Position numbers and translations under genes: made by a program. DNA of 64,000 bases, from the NCBI GenBank assembly GCA_007694905.1, contig REEU01000186.1, positions 20,419-84,418 on the forward strand, written 5' to 3'. Source of the DNA: Gammaproteobacteria bacterium (GTDB taxonomy: Bacteria; Pseudomonadota; Gammaproteobacteria; Pseudomonadales; Azotimanducaceae). The notes under the pieces were generated by a model. The model searched no databases. It saw nothing but the letters and a program-made list of their open reading frames with translations, and was not told where the DNA came from. This document shows, in pieces, positions 1 through 9,168 of this stretch. How positions within the stretch are numbered: the first letter of the stretch is position 1; each line of letters starts with the position of its first letter.

Positions 1-112
1 ACGTCTGACCGGATCATTGAGGATATCGGGGATGGGAAGGGGCAATGATCCGTCCGGCATGTATTAGGACTGCCCCCGCGAAAGAAAGTTCCCGGCGCCG
101 TGTCCGACTGTC

Positions 113-2812
113 TCAGTGCGCCTCGTCCCAGTTCGCGCCCACCCCGACATCCACCAGCAGCGGCACCGCCAACTCGGCCGCAGCCTGCATCCGCTCCCGC
201 ACGGTCTCTCCGAGGGCCTCCGCCGCGTCCTCGGCGACCTCGAATACCAGCTCATCGTGGACCTGCATGATCATGAGCGCGTCCGGACCCGTCGCCTGCA
301 TCCAACCGTCGAGATCGATCATGGCGCGCTTGATGATGTCCGCGGCACTGCCCTGCATGGGCGCGTTGATGGCAGTTCGTTCGGCGGCCTGCCGGCGCTG
401 CTGGTTCTGGACCCGAATCTCCGGCAGGTACAGGCGGCGCCCGAACAGAGTTTCCACGTAGCCCTGCTCGCGAGCCTGGGCCCGGGTCCGGTCCATGTAC
501 TCGCGCACGCCCGGGTAGCGCTCGAAATAGCGGTCGATGTAGGCCTGGGCTTCGCCGCGGGCAATGCCGAGTTGGCGCGCGAGACCGAACGCGGACATCC
601 CGTAGATGAGGCCGAAGTTGATGGCCTTCGCGTTACGACGCTGATCTGCGCTCACGGCCTCGAGATCAACGGCGAACACCTCCGCCGCAGTGGCCCGATG
701 CACATCCAGGCCATCGTCGAACGCAGCAAGCAGGCCCGCATCTCCAGACAGGTGGGCCATGATCCGCAGCTCGATCTGAGAGTAGTCCGCCGCCAGCAGG
801 ACCCGCCCTTTCGGTGCCACGAAGGCCTGACGGATGCGCCGCCCCTGGGCGCTTCGAATGGGGATGTTCTGCAGGTTCGGCTCCGACGAGGACAGGCGCC
901 CCGTGGCCGCGACCGCCTGATGGTAGGAGGTGTGGATGCGACCGGTATCCGGATCGATCTGCCGCGGCAGGGTGTCGGTGTAGGTGGACTTGAGCTTCGC
1001 AAGCGAGCGGTAGTCCATGATGATGCGGGGCAGCGGATAGTCGTGGGCCAGCTCGGCGAGCACCGGTTCGGCCGTGGACGGCGCGCCGCCCGGGGTCTTT
1101 CGGATCACTGGCAGCCCCAGCTTCTCGTAGAGGATCTGCTGCAGCTGGCGGGTGGAGCCGAGGTTGAACGCGCCACCCGCCTCCTCGTGGGCCTTCGTTT
1201 CGAGTTCCTGCATCAACTCAGCGAGCTCTGCGCTCTGCTGTTTCAGCAGGCGGGCATCCACCAGCGCGCCATTGCGCTCGATCCGGGACAGGACAGGGAC
1301 CAGCGGCATCTCGATTGCATCGAACACCCGAGCCAGGGTCGGTTGCGCTTCCAGCCGCGGCCACAGCAATTCGTGCAGCTGCAGCGTCACGTCGGCGTCC
1401 TCCGCGGCGTAGGGACCTGCCTGTTCCAGACCCACTTGGTCGAACGTGAGCTGCTTGGCGCCCTTGCCGGCGACGTCGGTGAAGGACGTCGTGCTGCGAC
1501 CGAGGAACTTCAGCGCCATGTCGTCCATGTTATGGCGAGTACCGACGCTGTCGAGGACGTAGGACTCCAGCATGGTGTCGTAGCGAACCCCGACAAGCTC
1601 GATACCGACGCGTGCAAGCACGCTCATGTCGTACTTCAGATTTTGACCGATCTTCTCGATGGCCGGATCCTCGAGCAGCGGTTTGAGGGCATCGAGCACG
1701 GTGTTCGCCGGGAGCTGGTCGGGCGCGCCCACGTAGCGGTGACCGAAGGGCACGTAAGCGGCCTCGCCAGCGGCCACCGCGAACGACACCCCCACGAGAT
1801 CGGCCCGCATATAGTCGAGACTGGTGGTTTCCGTATCGAAGGCAAACCGGCCGGCCTCCCGCAGGCGCTGCACCCAGCGGTCGAGCTCCGCCTGTTCGAG
1901 GACGATGGCATAGTTCCGCTCCGGAGCACTCGCGTCCTCGCGCCCGTCCGCTTCCAGGGCGCTGCTCGCCTCGGTGATCCAGCCTTTGAACTCCAGATCC
2001 CGATAGTGGCCGAGCAGCTGCTCCTGATCCGGCTCCTGGGCCGCCAGCTCCTCGGGTCCGAAGCCCAGGTCCAGATCGCAGCGGATGGTGGCCAGCTCGC
2101 GATACAAGGGCAACTCATCAAGGGCGGCCCGCAGATTCTCCCCCAGCTTGCCTTTCACCGCGTCCGCCGCCGCCATCAGCGCGTCGAGATCGCCATGCTC
2201 AGTGAGCCACTTCGCCGCCGTCTTGGGGCCGACCTTCTCGACACCGGGGATGTTGTCGACGGTGTCGCCGGCCAGGGCCAGCAGGTCGATGATGCGCTCC
2301 GGGGGAACGCCGAATTTCTCCTGCACGGCGTCCGCGTCGAGCACAGTGTCCGTCATGGTGTTCACCAGCGTGATACGGTCGCTGACCAGCTGCGCCATGT
2401 CCTTGTCGCCGGTAGAGATCAGCACGGATTCCCCTCGCGCCTCCGCCTCGCGCGCCAGAGTGCCGATGACATCATCCGCCTCGACGCCGGGTTCGACGAT
2501 CAGCGGCAGGCCCATGGCCCCCACGATTTCGTGAATGGGCTTGATCTGCGCCCGGAGCTCATCGGGCATGTCGGGACGGTTGGCCTTGTAGTTGGCATAC
2601 AGCTCGTTGCGGAAGGTGTCGCCAGGCGGGTCGAAAACCACTGCAATGGGGCTGTCCGGATAATCCGCCATGAGCTTGCGCAGCATACCGATCACGCCCT
2701 TGACGGCGCCAGTGGGCCGGCCGTCGGACGTGGTCAGGGGCGGCAGCGCATGGTAGGCGCGGAACAGGTAGGACGATCCGTCCACGAGAATGAGCGGTTT
2801 GTCGTCCGCCAT
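113..2812 (-). CDS. polA: DNA polymerase I
   Basis: Repair and Okazaki-fragment polymerase, 899 aa, full length for the family. All three modules are visible: the N-terminal 5'-nuclease (LILVDGSSYLFRAYHALPP at the start, the acidic GVEADDVIG motif), a 3'-5' exonuclease with the DTET acidic motif intact (so proofreading is probably active), and the family A polymerase with motif A (DYSQIELRIMAHLSGD), the O-helix region (INFGLIYGMS) and motif C (VHDELVFEV). The ATG at 2812 gives the usual MADDKPLILVDG-type N-terminus; an in-frame ATG eight codons upstream is possible. Divergent from the DUF2782 gene, with 76 bp between the starts. The polA-DUF2782-thrB order is the one known from Pseudomonas. 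Confidence 0.97.
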   Translation of the reverse strand: MADDKPLILVDGSSYLFRAYHALPPLTTSDGRPTGAVKGVIGMLRKLMADYPDSPIAVVFDPPGDTFRNELYANYKANRPDMPDELRAQIKPIHEIVGAMGLPLIVEPGVEADDVIGTLAREAEARGESVLISTGDKDMAQLVSDRITLVNTMTDTVLDADAVQEKFGVPPERIIDLLALAGDTVDNIPGVEKVGPKTAAKWLTEHGDLDALMAAADAVKGKLGENLRAALDELPLYRELATIRCDLDLGFGPEELAAQEPDQEQLLGHYRDLEFKGWITEASSALEADGREDASAPERNYAIVLEQAELDRWVQRLREAGRFAFDTETTSLDYMRADLVGVSFAVAAGEAAYVPFGHRYVGAPDQLPANTVLDALKPLLEDPAIEKIGQNLKYDMSVLARVGIELVGVRYDTMLESYVLDSVGTRHNMDDMALKFLGRSTTSFTDVAGKGAKQLTFDQVGLEQAGPYAAEDADVTLQLHELLWPRLEAQPTLARVFDAIEMPLVPVLSRIERNGALVDARLLKQQSAELAELMQELETKAHEEAGGAFNLGSTRQLQQILYEKLGLPVIRKTPGGAPSTAEPVLAELAHDYPLPRIIMDYRSLAKLKSTYTDTLPRQIDPDTGRIHTSYHQAVAATGRLSSSEPNLQNIPIRSAQGRRIRQAFVAPKGRVLLAADYSQIELRIMAHLSGDAGLLAAFDDGLDVHRATAAEVFAVDLEAVSADQRRNAKAINFGLIYGMSAFGLARQLGIARGEAQAYIDRYFERYPGVREYMDRTRAQAREQGYVETLFGRRLYLPEIRVQNQQRRQAAERTAINAPMQGSAADIIKRAMIDLDGWMQATGPDALMIMQVHDELVFEVAEDAAEALGETVRERMQAAAELAVPLLVDVGVGANWDEAH

Positions 2813-2888
2813 GATTTCAGCCACCCTATCTACCATTGCTCGAACGCTGGGCGGGACGCCGGAACGCACCGCCAGGGAGATCAACGTG

Positions 2889-3188
2889 ATGCACGCGTCA
2901 CCACTACGCCACCTGCCGAGATGCCTGCTGTTCGCCCTGTTGCTGGCGTCATCGCCCCTGTTAGCGAGCGACGCGGTGATCGCGTCACGGGGACAGGACG
3001 TGACCATCATCGAGGGCCGGGAGCGGACCGTCTACGAGTACCGTCAGAACGGCATCCTGAGGATGATCCGGGTCGTCCCGGCCGTGGGCCGGCCCTACTA
3101 TCTGGCCCCCGCAGATCCCACGCGAGGATACGGCAATCTGGAACAGGCGGACATGTTGATCCCGAAGTGGATCCTCGTCGAATTCTGA
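2889..3188 (+). CDS. DUF2782 family exported protein
   Basis: Small exported protein of 99 aa and unknown function. A signal peptide is clear: basic start (MHASPLRHLPR), hydrophobic core (CLLFALLLASSPLL) and a likely cleavage after LLAS. The mature part has the family pattern of a short beta-rich domain (VYEYRQNGILRMIRV, then PYYLAP, ending PKWILVEF). The start at 2889 is set by an AGGGAGA ribosome site ending 8 nt upstream; a longer in-frame reading would remove the signal peptide. Lies 13 nt before thrB on the same strand, so they are probably co-transcribed. Assignment to DUF2782 rests on the sequence pattern and on the conserved place between polA and thrB. Confidence 0.85.
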   Translation: MHASPLRHLPRCLLFALLLASSPLLASDAVIASRGQDVTIIEGRERTVYEYRQNGILRMIRVVPAVGRPYYLAPADPTRGYGNLEQADMLIPKWILVEF

Positions 3189-3201
3189 TACCGTCCCGAT
3201 C

Positions 3202-4146
3202 ATGGCCGTTTTCAGGGAACTGACCGAGGACGACGCTCGCGCCGCTTGTACCGCGTGGCAACTCGGCGAGTTCGTGAGCGTGGCGCCGACGGCCCAGGGA
3301 ATCGAGAACAGCAACTTCTTTCTGACCAGCGCGCGCAAAGGGCAGCAGCACGAGTGGGTGCTGACACTGGGTAACGCCGAGTTTCCGACCACCACGCTGG
3401 ATACCCTGGTCCGGCTCGACGCGGCCGGCCTGCCGGTGCCGGTCCCGCTGCGGCACCGCAGCGGCGCGCGCAGCGGTCGCATTGCCGGTGCTCCGGCCCT
3501 GCTCGCGCCGCGTTTTCCCGGAAGCCACCCCGATCGACCTGACATCGATCAGTGCGCAGCGATCGGACGCTTCCTGGCGCGGATGCACTTGGCGACCGCC
3601 GGTGTCGGCGGGCCCGACCATCCCCGCGACGCCGCCTGGATCGCTGCCCGCGTGGCCCATCACGGTCCACGCCTCGGCGCTGAGGAGCAGGCCCGTCTGG
3701 CCGCGGCGCAGCGGGTGCTCGCCAGCGTGGCGGAGCGCCGCGACTGGAAGCAGCTGCCGGCGGGACTGGTCCACGGGGATCTGTTCCGCGACAACGCCTT
3801 GTTCGATCGCGGTGGCCTGCGCGCAGTGATCGACTTTCACCACACGGCCAGGGCAGCGCTGCTGTTCGATCTGGCGGTGGCCGCCAACGACTGGTGCTCG
3901 CACCCGAATGGACGGCTGGATGGGGATCGACTCCGGGGGATCATCCGCGGCTACGCGGGACTGCGGCCCCTGACTCGGGAGGAACGCTGGATGTGGCCAG
4001 TGATGACCCTGCTGGCAGCGCTGCGCTTCTGGCTTGCGCGCCTTGATTCACCGCGCAAGCCGCCGCAAGAGATGGGACGATTGCTGGACTGGCGCCTGCG
4101 CGAGGCGGCCCCCCTCAGCCCTGCGCTGACGGATACAGCAGCGTAG
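3202..4146 (+). CDS. thrB: homoserine kinase, ThrB type II (APH fold)
   Basis: Phosphorylates L-homoserine with ATP, the fourth step of threonine synthesis from aspartate, in the cytoplasm. The 314-aa product belongs to the aminoglycoside-phosphotransferase-like branch (not the GHMP kinase branch): the catalytic loop VHGDLFRDNALF lies near residue 190, followed by the metal-binding AVIDFHH segment, and the N-terminus (ENSNFFLTS, WVLTL) forms the nucleotide-binding lobe. Length and N-terminus (MAVFRELTEDDARA) fit Pseudomonas ThrB. It follows the DUF2782 gene closely and converges with egtD, 21 nt between the stops. Confidence 0.93.
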   Translation: MAVFRELTEDDARAACTAWQLGEFVSVAPTAQGIENSNFFLTSARKGQQHEWVLTLGNAEFPTTTLDTLVRLDAAGLPVPVPLRHRSGARSGRIAGAPALLAPRFPGSHPDRPDIDQCAAIGRFLARMHLATAGVGGPDHPRDAAWIAARVAHHGPRLGAEEQARLAAAQRVLASVAERRDWKQLPAGLVHGDLFRDNALFDRGGLRAVIDFHHTARAALLFDLAVAANDWCSHPNGRLDGDRLRGIIRGYAGLRPLTREERWMWPVMTLLAALRFWLARLDSPRKPPQEMGRLLDWRLREAAPLSPALTDTAA

Positions 4147-4167
4147 CTGGCAGCCCGACACCGTCGG

Positions 4168-5175
4168 TCAGGCGCAGCGCAGGACGAATACGGAGAACAG
4201 GGCTTCCGCATCCGTCCATTCGGCCACCGCGTCGAAGCCGACTCCCGCCGCGAGTGCGCGGAACTCGTCCGGTGCGTACTTGTAAGAATTCTCGGTGTGA
4301 ATCGCCTCGCCCGCAGCGAGTTCGAACTGCGCGCCGCCCAGCGTGAACGCCATTGCACGGTCGGCCACCAGATGCATCTCGATGCGTCCGGCCTCCTCGT
4401 CATAGTGGGCACGATGCCTGAAAGCCATCACGTCGATATCACCATCAAGGGCCCGGTTCAGATGGACCAGGATGTTGCGATTGAACGCGGCGGTGACCCC
4501 GCTCGCATCATTGTAGGCCGCCTCCAGGCGCGCCTTCGCCTTGCGGCGGTCGACGCCGATCAGCAGCTGCCCGCCGGGGCCCAGCGTATCGCGTACAGCA
4601 GCGAGGAACCTGGCCGCTTGAGGCCGCTCGAAATTGCCAATGCTGGAGCCGGGAAAGAATCCCGTGATCGGGACCGCGGAGCCGTGGCGGCGAGGAGGTT
4701 GCCAGGGCAGCGTCAGACCGTTGCCGTAATCCGTGCAGATCGCATGGACCTCAAGCCAGGGGTAGTCGCCTGCCAGCGCTTGGGCGGCCTCGAGCAGGTG
4801 TTCACGGGAGATGTCCACCGGCAGGTAGGCCAGCGGCCGCAGCTCTTCGAGCAGCAAACGGATCTTGCGACTCGAGCCGCTGCCATACTCAAGGAGCACA
4901 TCGCCACGGCCGAGAACGCTGCCAATGGCTTCGAGATGAGTCTCGAGAAGTCCGATTTCGGTTCGCGTCGGATAGTACTCAGGCACTCGCGTGATGGCTT
5001 CGAACAGCTCAGAGCCACGCTGGTCGTAAAAGTATTTGGGCGCGATACGCCGTGGCGTGGCTGCAAGGCCGGCGAGCACCTCCTCGCGCATGTCCGCCAG
5101 TTTCGGTTTCAAGTCGTGCAGGGTGACCCGGTCCCGGGGCGACAGCTCCGCGCTTTTCGTGTCCGTTCGACCCAT
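4168..5175 (-). CDS. egtD: L-histidine N-alpha-methyltransferase EgtD
   Basis: SAM-dependent enzyme that trimethylates histidine to hercynine, the first step of ergothioneine synthesis. The 335-aa protein shows KYFYDQRGSELFE (47-59), TRVPEYYPTRTE (62-73) and the SAM-binding LLEYGSGSSRK (94-104), all typical of EgtD; the C-terminal part (NILVHLNR, HTENSYKY) forms the substrate-binding insert. The ATG at 5175 is used; a GTG three codons earlier overlaps the egtB stop and could be the true coupled start. Directly downstream of egtB in one operon. Confidence 0.93.
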   Translation of the reverse strand: MGRTDTKSAELSPRDRVTLHDLKPKLADMREEVLAGLAATPRRIAPKYFYDQRGSELFEAITRVPEYYPTRTEIGLLETHLEAIGSVLGRGDVLLEYGSGSSRKIRLLLEELRPLAYLPVDISREHLLEAAQALAGDYPWLEVHAICTDYGNGLTLPWQPPRRHGSAVPITGFFPGSSIGNFERPQAARFLAAVRDTLGPGGQLLIGVDRRKAKARLEAAYNDASGVTAAFNRNILVHLNRALDGDIDVMAFRHRAHYDEEAGRIEMHLVADRAMAFTLGGAQFELAAGEAIHTENSYKYAPDEFRALAAGVGFDAVAEWTDAEALFSVFVLRCA

Positions 5176-5180
5176 GGCCG

Positions 5181-6488
5181 TCACACATCCTGTGCCAGTC
5201 GGACGCCGGTGAACTGCCAGCGATCGGGGGGATAAAAGAAGTTGCGATAGCTGCTGCGCAGGTGATCCCGCGGCGTGGCGCAGGAGCCGCCCCTCAGCAC
5301 CAGCTGATTCGCCATGAACTTGCCGTTGTACTCGCCAAGCGCTCCCGGTGGCGGGCGGTACCCCGGATAGGGACCGTAGGCACTGGCGGTCCACTCCCAA
5401 AGATTGCCATGCAACGCAGCCAATGCACCAGCGGGCTGCGCCACCGGGTGGAGGACGCCCTCATCGAGGAAGGCGCCGTCGGCCCCGGCAGCCTCTGCAG
5501 CAGCCTCCCACTCCGCCTCGGATGGCAGACGACAGTCCGCCCAGCGCGCGTAGGCATCCGCTTCGTAGCCACTGAGATGACAGACCGGCAACTCAGGGTC
5601 CACCTGCTGGACACCTGCCAGGGTGTAGGTCCACCACTCGCCTTCCTGCTCGAACCAGTACAGGGGCGCCGATACCCCCGCTCCGCCAGACGCCTGCAGC
5701 CAACTCCAGCCATCGGCCAGCCAAAGCTCCGGGCGCCGGTAGCCATCGTCTGCCATGAACGCAAGATACTCACCGGCCGTGACGCAGCGGTCGGCAAGCC
5801 GATACGGCTCCAGCCACACACGATGGCGCGGCGTCTCGTTGTCGAAGGCAAAACTGCTGCGCCCGGTGCCCGCACCAGCTTCGCGACCGATCTCGACAAG
5901 ACCACCGGTACGCTCGGAAAACGTGAGTCGTTCCGCCGGCGGCGACTTCCGCTGCACGATTGCAGCTGGGTGGACGGGGTGCAAAGGATTATGGCCGAAG
6001 GCGTACTTGAGATCGGTGATCAACAGCTCCTGGTGCTGTTCTTCGTGATTGACGCCAAGCACGAGACGGCGCAGCACTTCATCGCTGCCACCCCTGTCGA
6101 GGAGACGCTCCATGGCAGCGTCCACATGCCGCCGATAGGTCATCACCTCGGCCACGGTCGGCCTGGAGAGCTGGCCGCGTCGAGCACGTGGAAACTGCTC
6201 GCCGACGGCGTTGTAGTAGGAATTGAACAGAAATTCGAAGCGCGGATCCAACGGCAGATAGTCGGCCTGGAACGGCTTGAGCAGAAAAGTCTCGAAGAAC
6301 CAGGTGGTATGGGCCAGGTGCCACTTCGGCGGGCTGGCGTCGGCCATGGGCTGCACGCCCAGGTCCTCCACCTCCAGCGGCTGCACCAGGCCGCAACTCC
6401 GGGCACGGACAGCACGGTAGGCGGTGAGCGCATGTCCGCCAGACAAGCCGTTCAAGCGCTCGGTAGCTTGCGTCACGATCGAACCCAT
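5181..6488 (-). CDS. egtB: ergothioneine biosynthesis sulfoxide synthase EgtB
   Basis: Non-heme iron enzyme that joins hercynine to a cysteine-type thiol with O2. The 435-aa protein has an N-terminal DinB-like helical domain carrying the iron ligands (HLAH around 57-60, NHEEQHQELL at 147-156) and a C-terminal formylglycine-generating-enzyme-like domain (ETPRHRVWLEPYRLADR, CRLPSEAEWEAA, GNLWEWTASAYGPYPGY, LRGGSCATP). Co-transcribed with egtD, separated by 5 nt or overlapping it if the egtD GTG is used. No EgtA, EgtC or EgtE is in the window, so the thiol donor (cysteine or gamma-glutamylcysteine) and the C-S lyase cannot be assigned here. Confidence 0.93.
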   Translation of the reverse strand: MGSIVTQATERLNGLSGGHALTAYRAVRARSCGLVQPLEVEDLGVQPMADASPPKWHLAHTTWFFETFLLKPFQADYLPLDPRFEFLFNSYYNAVGEQFPRARRGQLSRPTVAEVMTYRRHVDAAMERLLDRGGSDEVLRRLVLGVNHEEQHQELLITDLKYAFGHNPLHPVHPAAIVQRKSPPAERLTFSERTGGLVEIGREAGAGTGRSSFAFDNETPRHRVWLEPYRLADRCVTAGEYLAFMADDGYRRPELWLADGWSWLQASGGAGVSAPLYWFEQEGEWWTYTLAGVQQVDPELPVCHLSGYEADAYARWADCRLPSEAEWEAAAEAAGADGAFLDEGVLHPVAQPAGALAALHGNLWEWTASAYGPYPGYRPPPGALGEYNGKFMANQLVLRGGSCATPRDHLRSSYRNFFYPPDRWQFTGVRLAQDV

Positions 6489-6539
6489 CCTTTACGGCCC
6501 GGGAGTATGGGTGCCCGTGTGTGGCAGACGAAACCGCTG

Positions 6540-7184
6540 TCAGGAGCGATCCGCCAGAGTCCGATAAGCGGTCAGGACACGATCCGGCGTATGCGGCAGC
6601 CGGATGTACCCATGATAGTGCCCACGAGGATTGAAGATCACAATATTGCCTGTGTGATCCACCACATAGCCGTCAGGCTCCTGCTCCGAGGGCACCTTCG
6701 CGAACGCCACGCTGACCTCGCGTGCCAGCGCTGCGATGTCAGCCCGCTCACCGGTGGCACCGACGAACTCAGGATCAAAGTAGCGCACGAACTCAGCCAG
6801 CACCTCGGGCGTGTCCCGCTCCGGATCCACAGTGAACAGCACCACGTCGAAGGGCTCCCGTTCCGCCGCTTCCAACAATTGGCGCCGTGCTTCGGCCAGC
6901 ACTGCGAGCGTCACCGGGCAGATGTCCGGACAATGGGTGAACCCGAAATAGGCAAAGGTCCATTGGCCGCGCAGGTCGGCGTCGGTGAACGGCGTTCCAT
7001 CCTGGCTGACGAGCCGAAACGGCGACGGCGCGCGGGCCTGGGGCAGGACAACGGTGCCATGGTCTTCGCGCAGCTGATCATCGCTGAGCCCGGGCTGGCG
7101 CAGGATGCTGTTCACGAACAGACCGAGCACCAGCGCGATGAACAGCGCACAGCCAATGAGCGTAGCGCGAATACCTGAGGACAT
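6540..7184 (-). CDS. SCO1/SenC family copper chaperone
   Basis: Membrane-anchored thioredoxin-fold copper protein that helps assemble the CuA centre of cytochrome oxidase subunit II. The 214-aa product has one N-terminal transmembrane anchor (about 5-27), the copper motif THCPDICP (Cys85 and Cys89) and the distal copper ligand His177 in VVDHTGN. Last gene of the leftward cox biogenesis cluster: its ATG shares one base with the ctaB stop, so it is translationally coupled. Equivalent in position to PA0114 of Pseudomonas aeruginosa. Confidence 0.93.
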   Translation of the reverse strand: MSSGIRATLIGCALFIALVLGLFVNSILRQPGLSDDQLREDHGTVVLPQARAPSPFRLVSQDGTPFTDADLRGQWTFAYFGFTHCPDICPVTLAVLAEARRQLLEAAEREPFDVVLFTVDPERDTPEVLAEFVRYFDPEFVGATGERADIAALAREVSVAFAKVPSEQEPDGYVVDHTGNIVIFNPRGHYHGYIRLPHTPDRVLTAYRTLADRS

Positions 7185-8122
7185 CAGCGAGCTCCGGACG
7201 TTCCGGACCAGCCCACTCCCATCAGCTCCGGATAGACGTAGTGGTCCACGAGCAGGAACACGAACAGCACCATCAGGTAGAGGATGGAGTAGCGGAAGGT
7301 CTCCATGGGCGCCCGTGGATTACGACCGATGAGCAGGACCACGGCCCAGTAGAGGAACCCGGCACCGAGACCCACGGCGGCCGCCAGATACAACAGTCCA
7401 CTCATGCCGATCACGAACGGCATGAGGCTGATTGCCACCAGGATCAGCGTGTAAAACAGGATGTGCCACTTCGTGTAGAGCTCACCGTGGGTCACGGGCA
7501 GCATTGGCATGTCGATGGTCTCGTACTCGTCCTTGCGCTCGATGGCCAGCGCCCAGAAGTGAGGCGGCGTCCAGGCGAAGATGATGAGCACGAGGAGCAG
7601 TGCGCCCGGCTCGATGGTTCCCGTGACCGCGGTCCAGCCGAACAAGGGGGGCGCGGCGCCAAAGAGGCCGCCGATGACGATGTTCTGCGGTGTCGCCCGC
7701 TTCAGATACAGCGTATAGACGAGACCGTAGCCCACCCACGAGGCAAGGTTCAGCCACGCGGTGAGCGGATTGACGAAGGCCACCAGGATGGCCATGCCGA
7801 TGATGCCGGTCACGCCCGCAAAGACAATCCCGCGGGCGAAGGACACCCGGCCGGTCGCCACCGGCCGGTTGCGCGTGCGTGCCATGCGGGCGTCGATAGA
7901 GGCATCCGCAATATGGTTCACGGCCGCGGCCGATCCGGCCACCAGAGCGATACCCAGAATGCCGAACAGGACCGGTACCAGCGGCGGCAGACCCGGGGTG
8001 GCCAGGAAGGCGCCGACCGCTGCGCACAGCAGCATCAGCATGACCACCTTGGGCTTGCACATCTGGTAGTAGTCGCGCCAGGTGGCTCCGCCGTCTACCG
8101 CTCCCGAATACGTCTGGCTCAT
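7184..8122 (-). CDS. ctaB: protoheme IX farnesyltransferase (heme O synthase)
   Basis: UbiA-family integral membrane enzyme that adds a farnesyl group to protoheme, making heme O for the next enzyme CtaA. The 312-aa protein shows the prenyl-diphosphate motif in NHIADASIDARMARTRNRP, a second family motif near DEYETIDMPMLPV, and about nine hydrophobic segments. Stop and start codons overlap with both neighbours (4 nt with ctaA, 1 nt with the sco gene). Also named cyoE; in a caa3-type locus ctaB is the better name. Confidence 0.95.
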   Translation of the reverse strand: MSQTYSGAVDGGATWRDYYQMCKPKVVMLMLLCAAVGAFLATPGLPPLVPVLFGILGIALVAGSAAAVNHIADASIDARMARTRNRPVATGRVSFARGIVFAGVTGIIGMAILVAFVNPLTAWLNLASWVGYGLVYTLYLKRATPQNIVIGGLFGAAPPLFGWTAVTGTIEPGALLLVLIIFAWTPPHFWALAIERKDEYETIDMPMLPVTHGELYTKWHILFYTLILVAISLMPFVIGMSGLLYLAAAVGLGAGFLYWAVVLLIGRNPRAPMETFRYSILYLMVLFVFLLVDHYVYPELMGVGWSGTSGAR

Positions 8123-9147
8123 GCACCCTTCCCGATGGTCGCGCGGACGCGATAGTTTACGGACACCATCACCAGCAGCAACACCGCCGCCACCGCATTA
8201 TGGGCCGTCGCCACCACCAGCGGCAGGCTGAAGACCACATTCGCGATCCCGAGCAGTATCTGCACCAGCAAAACGCCCGCCAGAGTAATACCCAGCGGGG
8301 CAAGCTGCCAGGGGTGCGGTGTCCGCCACAGCCGCCAGGCGAGCAAACCCAGCACCAGAGCCACGATAATGGCACCAATACGATGCGTCAGGTGAATCGC
8401 AATGCGGCCTTCGCTGTACATGAGTCCGCCAAGATAATTCGGCCCGACTTCCTGCAGCACGTTGAAGCCGTGGGCGAAGTCGGCCTCAGGCCACCAGCGG
8501 CCCTGACAGGTCGGAAAGTCCGGGCACGCCAGTGCTGCGTAGTTGGCGCTGACCCAACCGCCGAGGGCGATCTGTGCCACCAGCAGCACCATTCCCACCA
8601 CCACCCACGGTCGCAGGCGCTGCAACAGGGCGCCTGTGTCTCCCGTGGCAGGTTCCCTGCGCCAACCCAGTCGCAGCGCGAGCAGCCACAGCAGCGACAG
8701 GGTGAGGAAACCACCCAGCAGGTGCGCTACCACCACCTGTGGCCAGAGCTTTAGGGTAACCGTCCAGGCACCGAACGCCGCCTGCATCGTGACCACGGCC
8801 AAGAGGATGAACGGCAGAACCACCGGCTGCTCAGGATCCTGCCTCCGACGCCAGGAAAAGATCGCGAGGCCGAGGATCACCAGGCCGAGGATGCCGGCAA
8901 AGTATCGGTGGACCATTTCAGGCCAGGCCTTGTCCACTTCGACCGGCGCATCCGGAAAGCGCATTTCGGCGATTTCGATGCGTTCCGCGCTCATGGGAAT
9001 GCCGGCGAAGCCATAACAGCCCGGCCAATCGGGACAGCCCAGCCCGGCGTCCACCAGCCGGGTCCAGGCTCCGAGAATCACGACGACGAAGCACAGGGCG
9101 ATGGCACCCACGACGAAGCGGAACCCGGGTTTGCGATCGCGTATCAC
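8119..9147 (-). CDS. ctaA: heme A synthase (COX15/CtaA)
   Basis: Oxidises the heme O methyl group to a formyl group, giving heme A for the aa3 oxidase. The 342-aa protein has eight predicted membrane spans and the four conserved heme-ligand histidines in context (HRYFAG, HLLGGFL, HLTHRIGA, TAHNAV). The loop cysteines in AGLGCPDWPGCYG and ALACPDFPTCQG are also as in the family. Overlaps ctaB by 4 nt (ATGA), and sits 21 nt after the CxxxC protein gene. Confidence 0.94.
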   Translation of the reverse strand: MIRDRKPGFRFVVGAIALCFVVVILGAWTRLVDAGLGCPDWPGCYGFAGIPMSAERIEIAEMRFPDAPVEVDKAWPEMVHRYFAGILGLVILGLAIFSWRRRQDPEQPVVLPFILLAVVTMQAAFGAWTVTLKLWPQVVVAHLLGGFLTLSLLWLLALRLGWRREPATGDTGALLQRLRPWVVVGMVLLVAQIALGGWVSANYAALACPDFPTCQGRWWPEADFAHGFNVLQEVGPNYLGGLMYSEGRIAIHLTHRIGAIIVALVLGLLAWRLWRTPHPWQLAPLGITLAGVLLVQILLGIANVVFSLPLVVATAHNAVAAVLLLVMVSVNYRVRATIGKGA

Positions 9148-9168
9148 GATGAACTCCTCATCCCGGGC

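Noticed and set aside
116..3223. Long open frame on the + strand opposite polA
   Set aside because: Antisense shadow in GC-rich DNA: no recognisable domain, no ribosome site, and polA on the other strand is certain. The same applies to the long + frames opposite egtB, sco and ctaB (5262-8155).
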